Assembly (NCBI GenBank): GCA_951799405.1
Contig: OX637338.1
Span: 6,200,001-6,264,000 of the forward strand
Reading direction: 5' to 3'
Source: Agapetus fuscipes
Lineage: Eukaryota; Arthropoda; Insecta; Trichoptera; Glossosomatidae
DNA length: 64,000 nt
The notes under the pieces are model-generated. The model searched no databases, was not told where the DNA came from, and saw only the letters and a program-made list of their open reading frames with translations. Position numbers and translations under genes: made by a program. Positions 30,948 to 41,106 of the stretch are shown piece after piece (the first letter of the stretch is position 1; each line of letters begins with the position of its first letter).

Positions 30948-31612
30948 CCTGTGCGGGAGACTCCCTAGATTTCAGAGAATCTATGTAGAAGTCTATGACT
31001 CTTTTTGTAGTGCCGCAAAGGTGTTGGTGATGTAGCGGTTGGCGTCCTGATCCTTTGTAGCAGGGCTGTTAGTTTCGAAGTGGTTTGTGTGTTATTTTGA
31101 GACACTGAAAGATAGTAACTGTAACTGTAACTCTGTCACCATTCCGTTAGGGGTGGCCAGAGCCTCTGAAGAGCTGCCTCCATTTTTTCCTATCCTTACA
31201 TACCTCTTTCAATTCATTCATATCCATCACCCTTTTCATGCATTTTCTTCTTTTACGCTCACTTTGTATATCCCATTCTTTCACAATCTCCTCAATCTGA
31301 TCACTCCATACTTTTTTCGGTCGTCCTTTCCCTCTTTTTCCTTTCACACTGATATTGATTTTGAATAGAACAGGATTAAATTGGGGTGAGAACACAGAAA
31401 CGGGTAATTCCCTTCCATAAACGGGCAGTTTGGCAAAGGAAGAAGTCACGAAAACACCAAGTTCTCATAGTTTTGATATCGACAGCATAGGGATGAATGT
31501 GAGCCGTTCTACGAGCTGCCCTTGTTGTGACGAGAGGAGGAGGAATAAGTGAGGATATTTCATCAGAACAATTGCCGTTATAGTACTGTAGTAGTAAGAG
31601 GCTGAGCATTCA
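30948..31612 (-). pseudogene. Jockey-like LINE 3' end, split by another LINE
   Basis: Two minus-strand parts: 31362-31612 encodes MLSLLLLQYYNGNCSDEISS, TAHIHPYAVD, RTWCFRDFFLCQTARLW and FKINI as in 15190-15440, and 30948-31083 matches the 3' end (CAGGACGCCAACCGC, CACCTTTGCGGCAC, GAGTCTCCCGCACAGGATTT). The 278 bp between them is a second LINE inserted in the same orientation. Confidence 0.8.
31084..31361 (-). pseudogene. LINE C-terminal fragment with GTTACA tail inserted in the Jockey-like copy
   Basis: Codes for KGRPKKVWSDQIEEIVKEWD, MKRVMDMNELKEVCKDRKKW and ends with an (ACAGTT)n tail. CAGTGT lies at both junctions as a likely target duplication. Same subfamily as 1753-2060 and 6400-6675. 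The 100-aa frame running across 31147-31449 is a chance fusion of the two elements. Confidence 0.85.
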
Positions 31613-32138
31613 ACTTCAATAATAAAAACCTTGGAATATTAAAAACAAAAGCAAAAAAAATATTGAGCTTTTTTCTTGATGTCAATTAGTTGAAAGTTTT
31701 AATTTCTTTTGACAAAAACAATAGATTTTGTACGTAATTATTTATAAATTGACTAATTATAAAACAGAGGTTCACACGCATCAATGCAATTGAAATATGC
31801 AAGCATCTATAGTAGAGACGAGTTATTTTCTTGGCAAGATTCCTCAGTGCAGTAATTATGCATTTTCTTTTGATATTGTGCAGGGTTCATGCACTCGTGC
31901 AACAATTAGCAGCATTGATAAAGAGAGTACTTCATGAGAGCGTTACAAACAGTTATTTATGTTGATCATTTTTGCATTTAACCGCGACTGCGATCTGCCT
32001 GAAATCATTTTCAAATTAGTACCTTAAACTTACAAAAAAATATTTGTATCTTTCGATCTGTGATGTACAAGAAAACTTCAAAGAACTTTTACTTTTAGGA
32101 GGTCTTCCAGCTGAGCGTTGATCGATTGGAATATCATT
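31613..32138. other. No recognisable feature
   Basis: AT-rich. Confidence 0.4.
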
Positions 32139-32378
32139 CTTTAACTTACGGATGGTATGAGGCTGACTACCCATAGTGTCAAAAAAGGTTCAACTGGCCG
32201 ATATCATCCTTGTAACAATTTTAAGTTGCAGGGCTCATTTTCACTTGAGATTCAGTTTTTATGTTCTTAGTCCACATGCGGTATGTGTAAGCGCAAACTT
32301 ATATGTGTCTGCTTGTGAGAATGCATGTAATATGAATCTTTAATTTGACACATCTTTTCAACTTAGTTTATAGATTAG
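32139..32378 (+). repeat. Repeat A copy 15, diverged
   Basis: TTTAACTTACGGATGGTATG to CAACTTAGTTTATAGATTAG, with a damaged GTCACCCCTG region. Confidence 0.8.
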
Positions 32379-34365
32379 CTACGATGTGTGCGAGTCTTTC
32401 ACACTCCTCTTATTAATCTGCGTGCCATAATTGTGTTTAATACAGCATTCAGATAGGTATACACACAAAAATGTCACGGATGAATGGCATTCTGAAGAAG
32501 GCATTTAAAGAGCAATATTAATTATATGTCGATACGAATTACAAATATGTCTGTCGGACTTCTAGCGAACATCAATAATTGCAATAAATCAAACATACCA
32601 AAAAAATATAATGTTGGAATAATAAAGGGTTAAGTAAAAGATCAATACGTACTTGGACTATAAATAGAAAATAATGTAAATGAAGGGTATTGGGAAGCAA
32701 TAATTGAAATAAGCTCATTTTTTAATATGCACTACTTAAATAATAATGATAATAATAATAACAATAATAAATGACCGATTTTATACAGCGCCGTTCAGTG
32801 GCACTAGTCAACCCAAGGACGCTTACATCAATGCAATTTAAATGAAAAAAAAAAAACGTTCCAATTAATAAAGTTCTTAAAGTAAAAACCAGTTAAAACT
32901 TTCAAGACAAATTATCAAAAATTGTGGGTTAATGGACTGAGCACAAACTTAAAAAAAAAAATTGTCGGGAAAGCGTCGCACGTCTATGCGACTAGAATCC
33001 TTAGAAATGTAAAAAAAAACTTCTCCTTTTCACTAGTAATCAGGCCGTGTGAAGTCACAGCTTTGTTGTTTATAGAATTTGTCCATTGTTGACTTTATGT
33101 TGAAAATAAGCGCCTAATTCTTAGTTGCGTTACTATGCGATGGGTTACAAAAAATAATTAGATGTCAAAATGAAATATTTAAATGGAGAAATTTTCTTTA
33201 TTCCGTTATTGTGTGAGCACTATTGACATTAAGAATCTGATTAATCACCAATAAAACATATCTATGAAAGTGTTCATAAAAAATCAATGAATAATTAAAA
33301 AAATATATACTAAAATACGATGGATTTCAAAATGCATGATTTTGACACGAAAACACATGTTAAATGTTTTAATGATGTAGGTGTAGTTTTTAATGGATTT
33401 TTTTATTTAGTAATGGACTGACCGATAATTTTATCTCGTTTGGTGGCTCTCAAGAAAAAATATGCATCGTGGATATTCTCTAGATTACGAAGCAAATGCG
33501 GAAGAAACAGATACAATGCGAAAGCGTTAGGTTTATTGATTGCGTGCGTGCACTGTTATTATTAAGGGAGAACAATGAAGCGACACAGCCTCTCTACGGT
33601 ACTGGTTGAAAAATGTGTATGGTATTGTAAAACATTATATTCTCGCTTGCTACAAACCCTCCTCCAAAAGTGCTATCGAAATACTATTTCTATACCTAAA
33701 ACAAATCCTCTATAGTCACATTGAATGCAGAGATGTATCCATGCACTTTGATGGAAAGAACAATTGAAGGAGAACATGGGCCTCTTCATTACAAGAGCTT
33801 TTAAACTGTCTAGTCTAGAATCCTTTGTGGATGATTGTTTAAGATCCGAAAGGATTCCAACAATAGTTTAAAATCATGTTTTCTGTTTGCGCAGGGTGGA
33901 AGTCATGACGGCAGTCGATAACTCTTACCGTATCTATTTGAAGATAGGATGGAATAAAAAATGGTGGCGTATCAACAGCTGATACATTTCATGTGGCACA
34001 GCTGATCGCTGTCGTATCTTAAAATATATTCGGTAAGATCTACCGACGGCCATCGAGACTTCTACCCCAGCAATAAAATTGTAATTAAAATATCTGTATG
34101 CATCTGCTACATATTTAGCGTCCGCGTCTGCATTTGTGTAAATTAATTGAAGCAATATATTGGCTAAAGACGCCGACAATTATGCGATACTGAGGGAGTA
34201 GAATTTCACCAGCAAAATGTGGCAGCGTCTTCCGTACAATGTGTGTCCCTATCTCGCACACTTGCTATTTATGTTTTTATTCATGCGCCTGACTTGCAAC
34301 AAGATATGTATCTGCATGAATAACATATCAACAGCAACAAAAAACATACTGCAGCCTTAATATAC
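32379..34365. other. Two kilobases without a recognised element
   Basis: AT-rich with an (AATAAT)n-like stretch at 32742-32770. The 81-aa minus frame at 33934-34179 has no domain. No inverted-repeat borders found by eye. Confidence 0.4.
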
Positions 34366-34490
34366 AACTAAGTTTAAACTGAACCAAAGCGTTTATCTAA
34401 AATGTATAGAAATTAAAGCAATCACTAAAAATGCTTTGTAGACTACATGTATTTTTTTAATAAACGCTATATTTGCTTTTACTTCGCTTT
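34366..34490. mobile_element. MITE family H, copy 5
   Basis: AAGTTTAAACTGAACCAAAG, AAAATGTATAGAAATTAAAG left; AAACGCTATATTTGC right. Confidence 0.55.
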
Positions 34491-34606
34491 TACTTCGATG
34501 TTTTCAAATGGAAATAATATTGAGAAGTACTGACGCAAAGGAAGTCATCATACTCGGGACTAATATGCGTGAAAAAGTCGGAAATGTGTATCAAAGAAGA
34601 CGGTAT

Positions 34607-34817
34607 CTATAATAATCTGTAATCTAACTTAAAAAGGTATATTAAAATTTAAGATTCATATTAAATGCATGTCCACAAACATGTGTGCTTACAACTTAAA
34701 ATCCAAACCTCAAATGAACATAAATCCTGCAACTTTTCCGCCTTTTGACATGGGCAAAGTGAACAATTTTCTTGCAGTATGGGTGGTCAGTTTCATACCA
34801 ACCTATTAGTCAAGAAA
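34607..34817 (-). repeat. Repeat A copy 16, diverged
   Basis: TATAATAATCTGTAATCTAA to CCTATTAGTCAAGAAAC; shortened central region. Confidence 0.8.
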
Positions 34818-35565
34818 CAATGCAATACAATAGCATTATGATAAATTACTTCTTCTTTTTTCGTGACCTGAGACGGGTAAATTTTTTTTTTTTTTTTTAG
34901 AACTGACGAGAATCATCCAATGGGATGAACGACAAAATAATATAAAATTAAATTTTATAAATAAACGTCATATTTGTTAGAAAATACATTCCTGTTCCTA
35001 ATTATTTTGCAATAAAACAATAATCAATTGTCGACATAACTGTAACGCTAATAAAATAAATGAAATATTTCTATTGGTTTATTTATAACCTTATTGTATT
35101 ATCATTTCCTTATTTCAAAAGATTGCTTCCAAGAAGTTTCAATGTAGAAAATATTGCTTATTAGTTCGTATTTATTCTGCGGTCTCCACTCAAAACCAAA
35201 ACCAATCGGCTGCTCCGTTTAAATAAAATATAATTTATGGTTAATATAATAATAAACCTATTAATTTTGCAACTTATACTCAAAAAAAATATTTCGTAAC
35301 TTCTAGAATTTATTCCTCAATGATTCATGAGAGCATTCCTAAAAAGGTGTAAATAGGTATCACCAAATCGATCTAGATATTTAATGAATTTAGTATTCAT
35401 GGAATTTAAAAAAAAATCAATGTCGTCCCTATCATCGTTATTTGAGAATTTAGTTGCCAACTTTTGTATTTCTAGTGTAAAAAAATCGGTACGCTCCCAT
35501 GTCGTGGGGAGTATAAAACGTAAAAAATGTGTTCTGTTGAAAATGACGTAAGCAAGCCGAAAGTA
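34818..35565. other. No recognisable feature
   Basis: AT-rich, with a 17-nt T run at 34879-34898. Confidence 0.4.
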
Positions 35566-35822
35566 CTAATCTAATATAATCTCATCTAAGCTGCAAGGAT
35601 ATATCTCATTTAAGATTTATATTAAGTGCATTCTCACAAGCAGACATGTATAATTTCGCGCTAACACATGCCGCATGTGGACCTACATTATAAGAACCCA
35701 TCTCAAATGAACATAAGCCCTGCAACTCTTGCCGTCCTTCCCTGAGACAGGGGTGACATTGGCAAAGTGAACCATTTTTTCACAGTACGGGTGGTCAGCC
35801 GCATACCAACCTATAAGTCAAG
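35566..35822 (-). repeat. Repeat A copy 17, full length
   Basis: CTAATCTAATATAATCTCAT to CCTATAAGTCAAGGAAC. Confidence 0.9.
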
Positions 35823-36912
35823 GAACATACATGACAAATTACATTTTTAAAATCACTAAATTATAATATGTATGGACATCAAAAACTAACAGAAACTAAC
35901 TGGAGGTGAAATAAATGCTCAACTTTTAAAAATAAAACTCTGTGCTTTTTAAAAAAAAAATACACTTTCCCATGAAACAGTTCGCCCAAAACTGTTGTAC
36001 CTTGGTTTTTTGCAATATTAAAACTCATCAAATTCAAAGTAAAACCACAAGATGTATAACAATAAAATTAAGTGAAGAAGGGGTTATTTGATAACATTGA
36101 CAAGTATTGTAACTGCATTTGTATTTACACACATTTGCAATTATTTTTACTGCAAATACTGATCTCATACATTTTTTAATGTCATACAATTTTGTGTAAT
36201 GTATACGTCTGTAAACTTAAATTTGTGACTTACATATACAGGTCTAATTATCTGTATCTCGTTGAATATTGCAGCTCTGCAGCGCATGACGAATTATACA
36301 TTACGGCTTACACAAGCGATTTGCCGAAAGGCATGCAAATCCACAGTTCCAGCTAATATATTTACCCAATTAATTCTCCTCATACGTGTGGTCAACTAAC
36401 AAGGTTCTAAATTCTTTGAAGTAAAAAAAATATTGTCTTAGTTTAATCATAATCACATGTTGGGATAGAGCCAAGCCCCTTGGGCCAAAAAATTTGTAAC
36501 TTTGTCGGCGCCTCGGCGAGGGTTGCTAAGGAGGTATTAAATTACCCAAGGTGGTTACTATTAACTTTTTTGTATCGAAAATCAAACGTTTCCGACAAGT
36601 CAGACTCAAATAGAAATCTTGTGGGATGATCCATTTGGATCTCATTTTCTGTCATTATTTCTTGTGCTGGTTTTTGAGTGTTAGAAATAAAAGTAATGAC
36701 GAATTCCTTGTTGATGGAAAAAACGTTGTAAACAGAAAGTTACAGTTTCTGATTTATTTGAGATTCGAAAATTTTAAAGGCTTGTTTTTGTGAACTTTCT
36801 CTCCCTTTACATGAACTGAACGATTGTCCTTTTACAACACGTATAATAAGTTTAATAAATAAGGCAGTTGTAACGATAAACCCAAACAGTACTATTCACA
36901 CACAACGAATCA
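35823..36912. other. No recognisable feature
   Basis: AT-rich, with a more balanced patch at 36470-36560 (AGCCAAGCCCCTTGGGCC, a small palindrome). Confidence 0.35.
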
Positions 36913-37180
36913 ATGGCTCATCCTCGATCTAAGCTTAATTTTCCACACAAAAAAAGATGATCCATATGGCTAATCTATGGGTTAAATGTTTTGTGGATCA
37001 CCTCTGTGATAGGGTAGTGGGAAGACTCAGATCAAGATGCTTGTCATGTGCTAGGAGAAAGGGACTGGAGAAGAAAGGTGTTAGACAGGCAGCAGTGGCT
37101 GCTGTTGATCAAAGGAGACAAAGAACCACCCCGGTTCGTCTTGCTAAGGATGATGACAAAAAGAAATGAAAAAAAAAAAT
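36913..37180 (+). repeat. Unclassified dispersed sequence ending in poly(A)
   Basis: 36913-37010 (ATGGCTCATCC, ACACAAAAAAAGATGATCC, AATCTATGGGTTAAATGTTT) is related to 61670-61765. It continues into a 70-aa frame whose end is lysine- and aspartate-rich (TTPVRLAKDDDKKK) and then an A run at 37170-37180. The A run suggests a retroposed 3' end. I do not recognise the protein. Confidence 0.45.
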
Positions 37181-38534
37181 TTGTATTACTTGATTCTTAT
37201 TAATAAATTAAATTGTACATTTACCAATTCTAACTGTACTTAAGAGAGTATCATAAAACAAATGGCATTATAATTGTAAAAAACGAATCGTATAAATAAG
37301 AAATAATCCCATCATGCATTGTATTAGCCAGTTCGTTGTTAGCTCATGTGATAACTCATCATAATTATCGATGCAGACGTTTGACAAATGAGGCGATTTT
37401 CTTAGCGAGCTTGTTAGAAAAGAAGTTGGTCCGCTAAACCTGGAGGCAAGACAACTTCCATGACCGTGAAGAGATACGAGGAGTCGAACGTGAACCTCAT
37501 GCTTTATAAGTACCTACATAATATAAACTCGTATATGGCAGTTGAACCGGCGGCGGCGGAAGATTCAGACCATATCAGTTTTCATACTCGTAAAAACAGC
37601 GAGAACATATCGCTTACGTAATGATGTTAGACAATATTTACACACAATACATAGAACAGTCATTGTTCGACTTGCACTCATTATCAATAGACCAATAGAC
37701 CACGGGTATCCATAATAGACAAAACACTGTTCCGTTTGTCAATTTTTTGCCTTGAAGTATTTTTATTTTATCCAAAGACGGCGAACATCATGGCTATTTT
37801 GACCTTGGATGCTGAGGCTCAAAACAGGGACTTGGTACTTTTGTAGAATCATTGTCGCAGGTATTTCAGGCACGATGTCCTTTGGCGTCCCTGAGTTCTC
37901 CTCCCCTCAATCTAACCTGTGTGATAAGATGGACGAGAAGGTATTTCTCATAACGTGATTGAAGTACATCAGCTTTCTCTGCTTAATGGTTGGCAGATGT
38001 TCCTTTGTGGTATGCATTGATTTTAAACGGAAAAGCCGAATCACTGAAAATTAACAACAATTGTAGGCCTCATTTTTTATTTTCAGAAAATATTCATATG
38101 AGTCGAATGGAACTTTCTAAGATTTTCTTTCTTCATAGGATTTTCTTTCCAAAATATATGGAAAATACAAAGGATTTTTTTTTTTAAATCCTTGATTTCC
38201 GACTTAGATTTTATGCTCATACCAGTATGTGTGCCATACAGATACTTACTTTAAAAAAGATCACAATTAAAAACTTTAGATTATAAAAAAGTGACTTATT
38301 AGGGTGATACAAAGAAAATTGAATCTTCACAGTTTCTATAATGATTATATTCAAGCCTGTAGATAATCCATGCGTAATTTTAAATTTATAAACCAACACA
38401 CATCAAAAATGATGGTCGGAGAAAGTCCGCACGTCTAGATTATCGAAGCTTTTATAGCGTGTGTTTATAAATTAATAGGTAGTCGTTTAATCACACCACA
38501 TACTATTTATTTACCTAGGGCCGAGTATAGCACA
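37181..38534. other. No recognisable feature
   Basis: 37440-37560 is less AT-rich (includes CGGCGGCGGCGG at about 37549) but has no long frame. Confidence 0.35.
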
Positions 38535-38640
38535 CTAATTGTAAACTCAATCATGGAAATTTACTGAAAAATTGTGGAAACTAAAATGTTCACTAAAGGC
38601 GCTATTTTAGTTTCTATACATTTTAGTTACAACTCTATCA
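38535..38640. mobile_element. MITE family H, copy 6
   Basis: TTGTAAACTCAATCATGGAA left; CACTAAAGGCGCTATTTTAG and TTTCTATACATTTTAGTTAC right. The outer right end is lost. Confidence 0.5.
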
Positions 38641-38644
38641 TTAT

Positions 38645-38830
38645 CATCATCATGGCAGGCAATAAAACTCGAGTGAGTCTTGGCCACTTTTATCAACCGC
38701 AGACACCGCTGTCTTTCCACCGTCTACCGCACAAAAGTCCACACGGTTTACCGATCTTAATCTAGGTCTTCCCACTATCCTGGGTTCACTTGGATCCGTC
38801 ATCACAACCATCTCTTCCAGGCTCCGAAGA
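38645..38830 (-). pseudogene. Possible LINE C-terminal scrap (VGRPRLR type)
   Basis: A 61-aa minus frame has EPRIVGRPRLRSVNRVDF and KTAVSAVDKS, which resembles the GRPRLRW ... AxDRxxW end of L2/RTE-like elements such as the one at 43448. Too short and altered for certainty. Confidence 0.4.
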
Positions 38831-38894
38831 TCCATTTGCTGGATGTGACCCGGTACAATCTACTGGCTTTTATTGACCAATGATCGTATTTTGA

Positions 38895-40742
38895 GCTGCA
38901 TCTAAGAGAATGGCAAAGACTATAATTTATGAAAGCAAGATGAATGAACAAAGAAAGATTGATGAAAGGATTAACGAAAGTTTCACCGACAGTAAGAAGG
39001 AATTTTGGAGGTGGATCAATGCGGATAGAAATAAATCTTCTGCATTGACCACTCCGGGAGTCAAAAGTGCTGCCGGTGAGATGGTATGGGAGAATGAAGA
39101 AGTATGCAAGAGATGGAAGAACTATTTTCAAGAAATTTTTGGCCAGGGTGAAAGAAGAATTTATGAACAGACAGATGAAGAGAATGAATTGAGGATTTTG
39201 AAAGAAGAAATGAAAGTGTCTATTTCACGTCTGAAGAATGGGAAGTCTGCTGGGTTTGATGGTATAAATGGTGAAATGTTGAAAGCAGGAGGTGAATGTG
39301 TGATAGATTGGATGTTTGAATTATGTAAGCTTTGTGTGAATGCAGGAGTAGTACCGATGGATTGGAGGAAGGCAGTCATTGTTCCCATTTACAAAGGTAA
39401 AGGGGACAAAAAAGACTGTCAGAACTTCAGACCAATCAGTCTACTCAGTATACCAGGAAAAGTCTTCTGTAAGGTGATTATAAAAAATGTGATTCTGACT
39501 ACTAGCAAAAGGGTTTCCGATATACAGTCCGGCTTTATGGCCGGTAGAGGCTGTGTTGATCAGATTTTCACTCTACGACAACTTGTTGAAAAACAATTGT
39601 CGGTGAGGGGGAAACTATTCACGGCCTTTGTGGATCTGGAGAAGGCTTTTGACTCAGTGGACAGAGGTATGTTGTGGGATGTTTTGAAAGCATACGGAGT
39701 GAATGGAGCTCTACTCAATGCGGTGCATGCGAACTATGAGAATAGTATGGCCTGCATTCGTATTGATGGTGAGTATAGTGAATGGTTTGAAGTTTTTAAG
39801 GGTGTAAGGCAAGGATGTGTGATGAGCCCATGGCTATTTAACATAGTCATGGACAAGTGTGTTCGAGATGCTAGACTTGATGATTGTGGATTAATGATAG
39901 GAGAGAGCAAAGTAAGCGTTCTACTGTATGCGGATGATGCAGTCCTTGTATCTGATTCAGCAGTGGAATTGCAAATGATGCTCTCTAGATTGAACGAAGC
40001 TTTGAAAGGTAATAATTTGAAGTTGAATGCAAGAAAGACGAAAGTTTTGATTTTTGAAAGAGATGATGAAAATATGAATTATGAATTTAAAATTAATGGA
40101 AAGAATGTTGATGTTGTAAATGAGTTTGTATATTTGGGAAGTAAGTTTGAAAAAGATGGAAGAATGGCCGGTGAATTTGAAAGAAGAATAATGAAAGGCA
40201 GGTGTGTACTGGGTGCGACCGCTTGCATCGCCAGGAACCAAAATCTCTCAAAAAATGTTAGATTGGCGGTGCACGGTGGTATACTAGTGCCAACCTTGAT
40301 GTATGGAAGTGAAGCCTGGACGGTGAGTGAAAGGGAAATTAGTAAAGTCCATACAGTAGAAATGGACTATCTAAGAAGTATGATTGGGAAAAAACGAAGT
40401 GACAGGGTGAGGAATGATTTTGTAAGAGAAGAATGTGGTGTAAGGGAAAGTGTGAAAGTGAAGATTAAAAGAAGTATGTTAAGATGGTTCGGGCATTTGG
40501 AGAGAATGAGTGATGAAAGATTGACGAAGAAAGTATATGTTGCTAGAATAGATGGATGTCGTGGTAGAGGAAGACCGAGAAAAGTATGGAAGGATCAAAT
40601 CTCTGAAATAGCGAATGAATGGGATATCCAGAGTCATAATAAAAGGAGGACTTGTATGAAAAAGGTTATGACTCTGGATGAAATGAAAGAAGTATGCAAG
40701 GACAGGAAGAAGTGGCGGCTAATCTGCAATGTTGATTTCTAA
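38895..40742 (+). CDS. LINE reverse transcriptase, intact frame, 5'-truncated element
   Basis: The only long open frame in the window: 610 aa from ATG 38910, with the frame open from 38895 after a TGA at 38892. The reverse transcriptase domain spans about residues 95-400: KSAGFDGINGEML (112-124), QNFRPISLLSIPGKVF (171-186), SGFMAGRGCVDQIFTLRQL (207-225), catalytic FVDLEKAFD (240-248, motif A), RQGCVMSPWLFN (300-311, motif B), YADD (340-343, motif C) and LKLNARKTKVL (motif D). The C-terminus has WFGHLERM, RGRGRPRKVW and CKDRKKWR. Both catalytic aspartate motifs are intact. The N-terminal endonuclease expected of the full element is missing, and so is a promoter, so the copy is 5'-truncated. 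It is related to RTE/Jockey-group insect elements; the exact clade is unsure. Repeat A follows 115 bp after the stop. Confidence 0.9.
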   Translation, partial: AASKRMAKTIIYESKMNEQRKIDERINESFTDSKKEFWRWINADRNKSSALTTPGVKSAAGEMVWENEEVCKRWKNYFQEIFGQGERRIYEQTDEENELRILKEEMKVSISRLKNGKSAGFDGINGEMLKAGGECVIDWMFELCKLCVNAGVVPMDWRKAVIVPIYKGKGDKKDCQNFRPISLLSIPGKVFCKVIIKNVILTTSKRVSDIQSGFMAGRGCVDQIFTLRQLVEKQLSVRGKLFTAFVDLEKAFDSVDRGMLWDVLKAYGVNGALLNAVHANYENSMACIRIDGEYSEWFEVFKGVRQGCVMSPWLFNIVMDKCVRDARLDDCGLMIGESKVSVLLYADDAVLVSDSAVELQMMLSRLNEALKGNNLKLNARKTKVLIFERDDENMNYEFKINGKNVDVVNEFVYLGSKFEKDGRMAGEFERRIMKGRCVLGATACIARNQNLSKNVRLAVHGGILVPTLMYGSEAWTVSEREISKVHTVEMDYLRSMIGKKRSDRVRNDFVREECGVRESVKVKIKRSMLRWFGHLERMSDERLTKKVYVARIDGCRGRGRPRKVWKDQISEIANEWDIQSHNKRRTCMKKVMTLDEMKEVCKDRKKWRLICNVDF

Positions 40743-40857
40743 TGTTGGTGTATTCATTTGCTACATTTTTTGCATAGGAAATTTTTGACTTTTTTTGTAT
40801 AGATTTCTTTGTAAGGTTTTGTTCTTTTTTATATTTAAATGTAATTTATTATTCATA
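40743..40857 (+). other. 3' UTR of the LINE before repeat A
   Basis: 115 bp of T-rich sequence between the stop codon and repeat A. The minus-strand copy at 29486-29587 has a spacer of similar length and composition between the same two modules. Confidence 0.65.
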
Positions 40858-41106
40858 TTCCTTGACTTATAGGTTGGTATGAGGCTGACCACCCATACTG
40901 TAAAAAATGGTTCACTTTGCCAATGTCACCCCTGTTTCAGGGAAGGTCGGCAAAAGTTGTGGGGCTTATGTTCATTTGAGGTTTGGATTTTATTTGTAAG
41001 TACACAATCAGCATTTGTAAGCGCGAACTACACTTGTTGGTTTGTGGGCATACATCTGAGAGCTTTAAATGAACATATCCTTGCAACTTAGATTATAGAT
41101 TATAGA
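40858..41106 (+). repeat. Repeat A copy 18, at the LINE 3' end
   Basis: TTCCTTGACTTATAGGTTGG to TTGCAACTTAGATTATAGAT; full length and close to consensus. Confidence 0.9.

Noticed and set aside
31147..31449. 100-aa frame joining two LINE C-termini
   Set aside because: It crosses the border of a nested insertion, so the fusion is accidental.
38802..39131. Minus-strand frames of 60-109 aa at 38802-40241
   Set aside because: Antisense shadows of the long reverse transcriptase frame.
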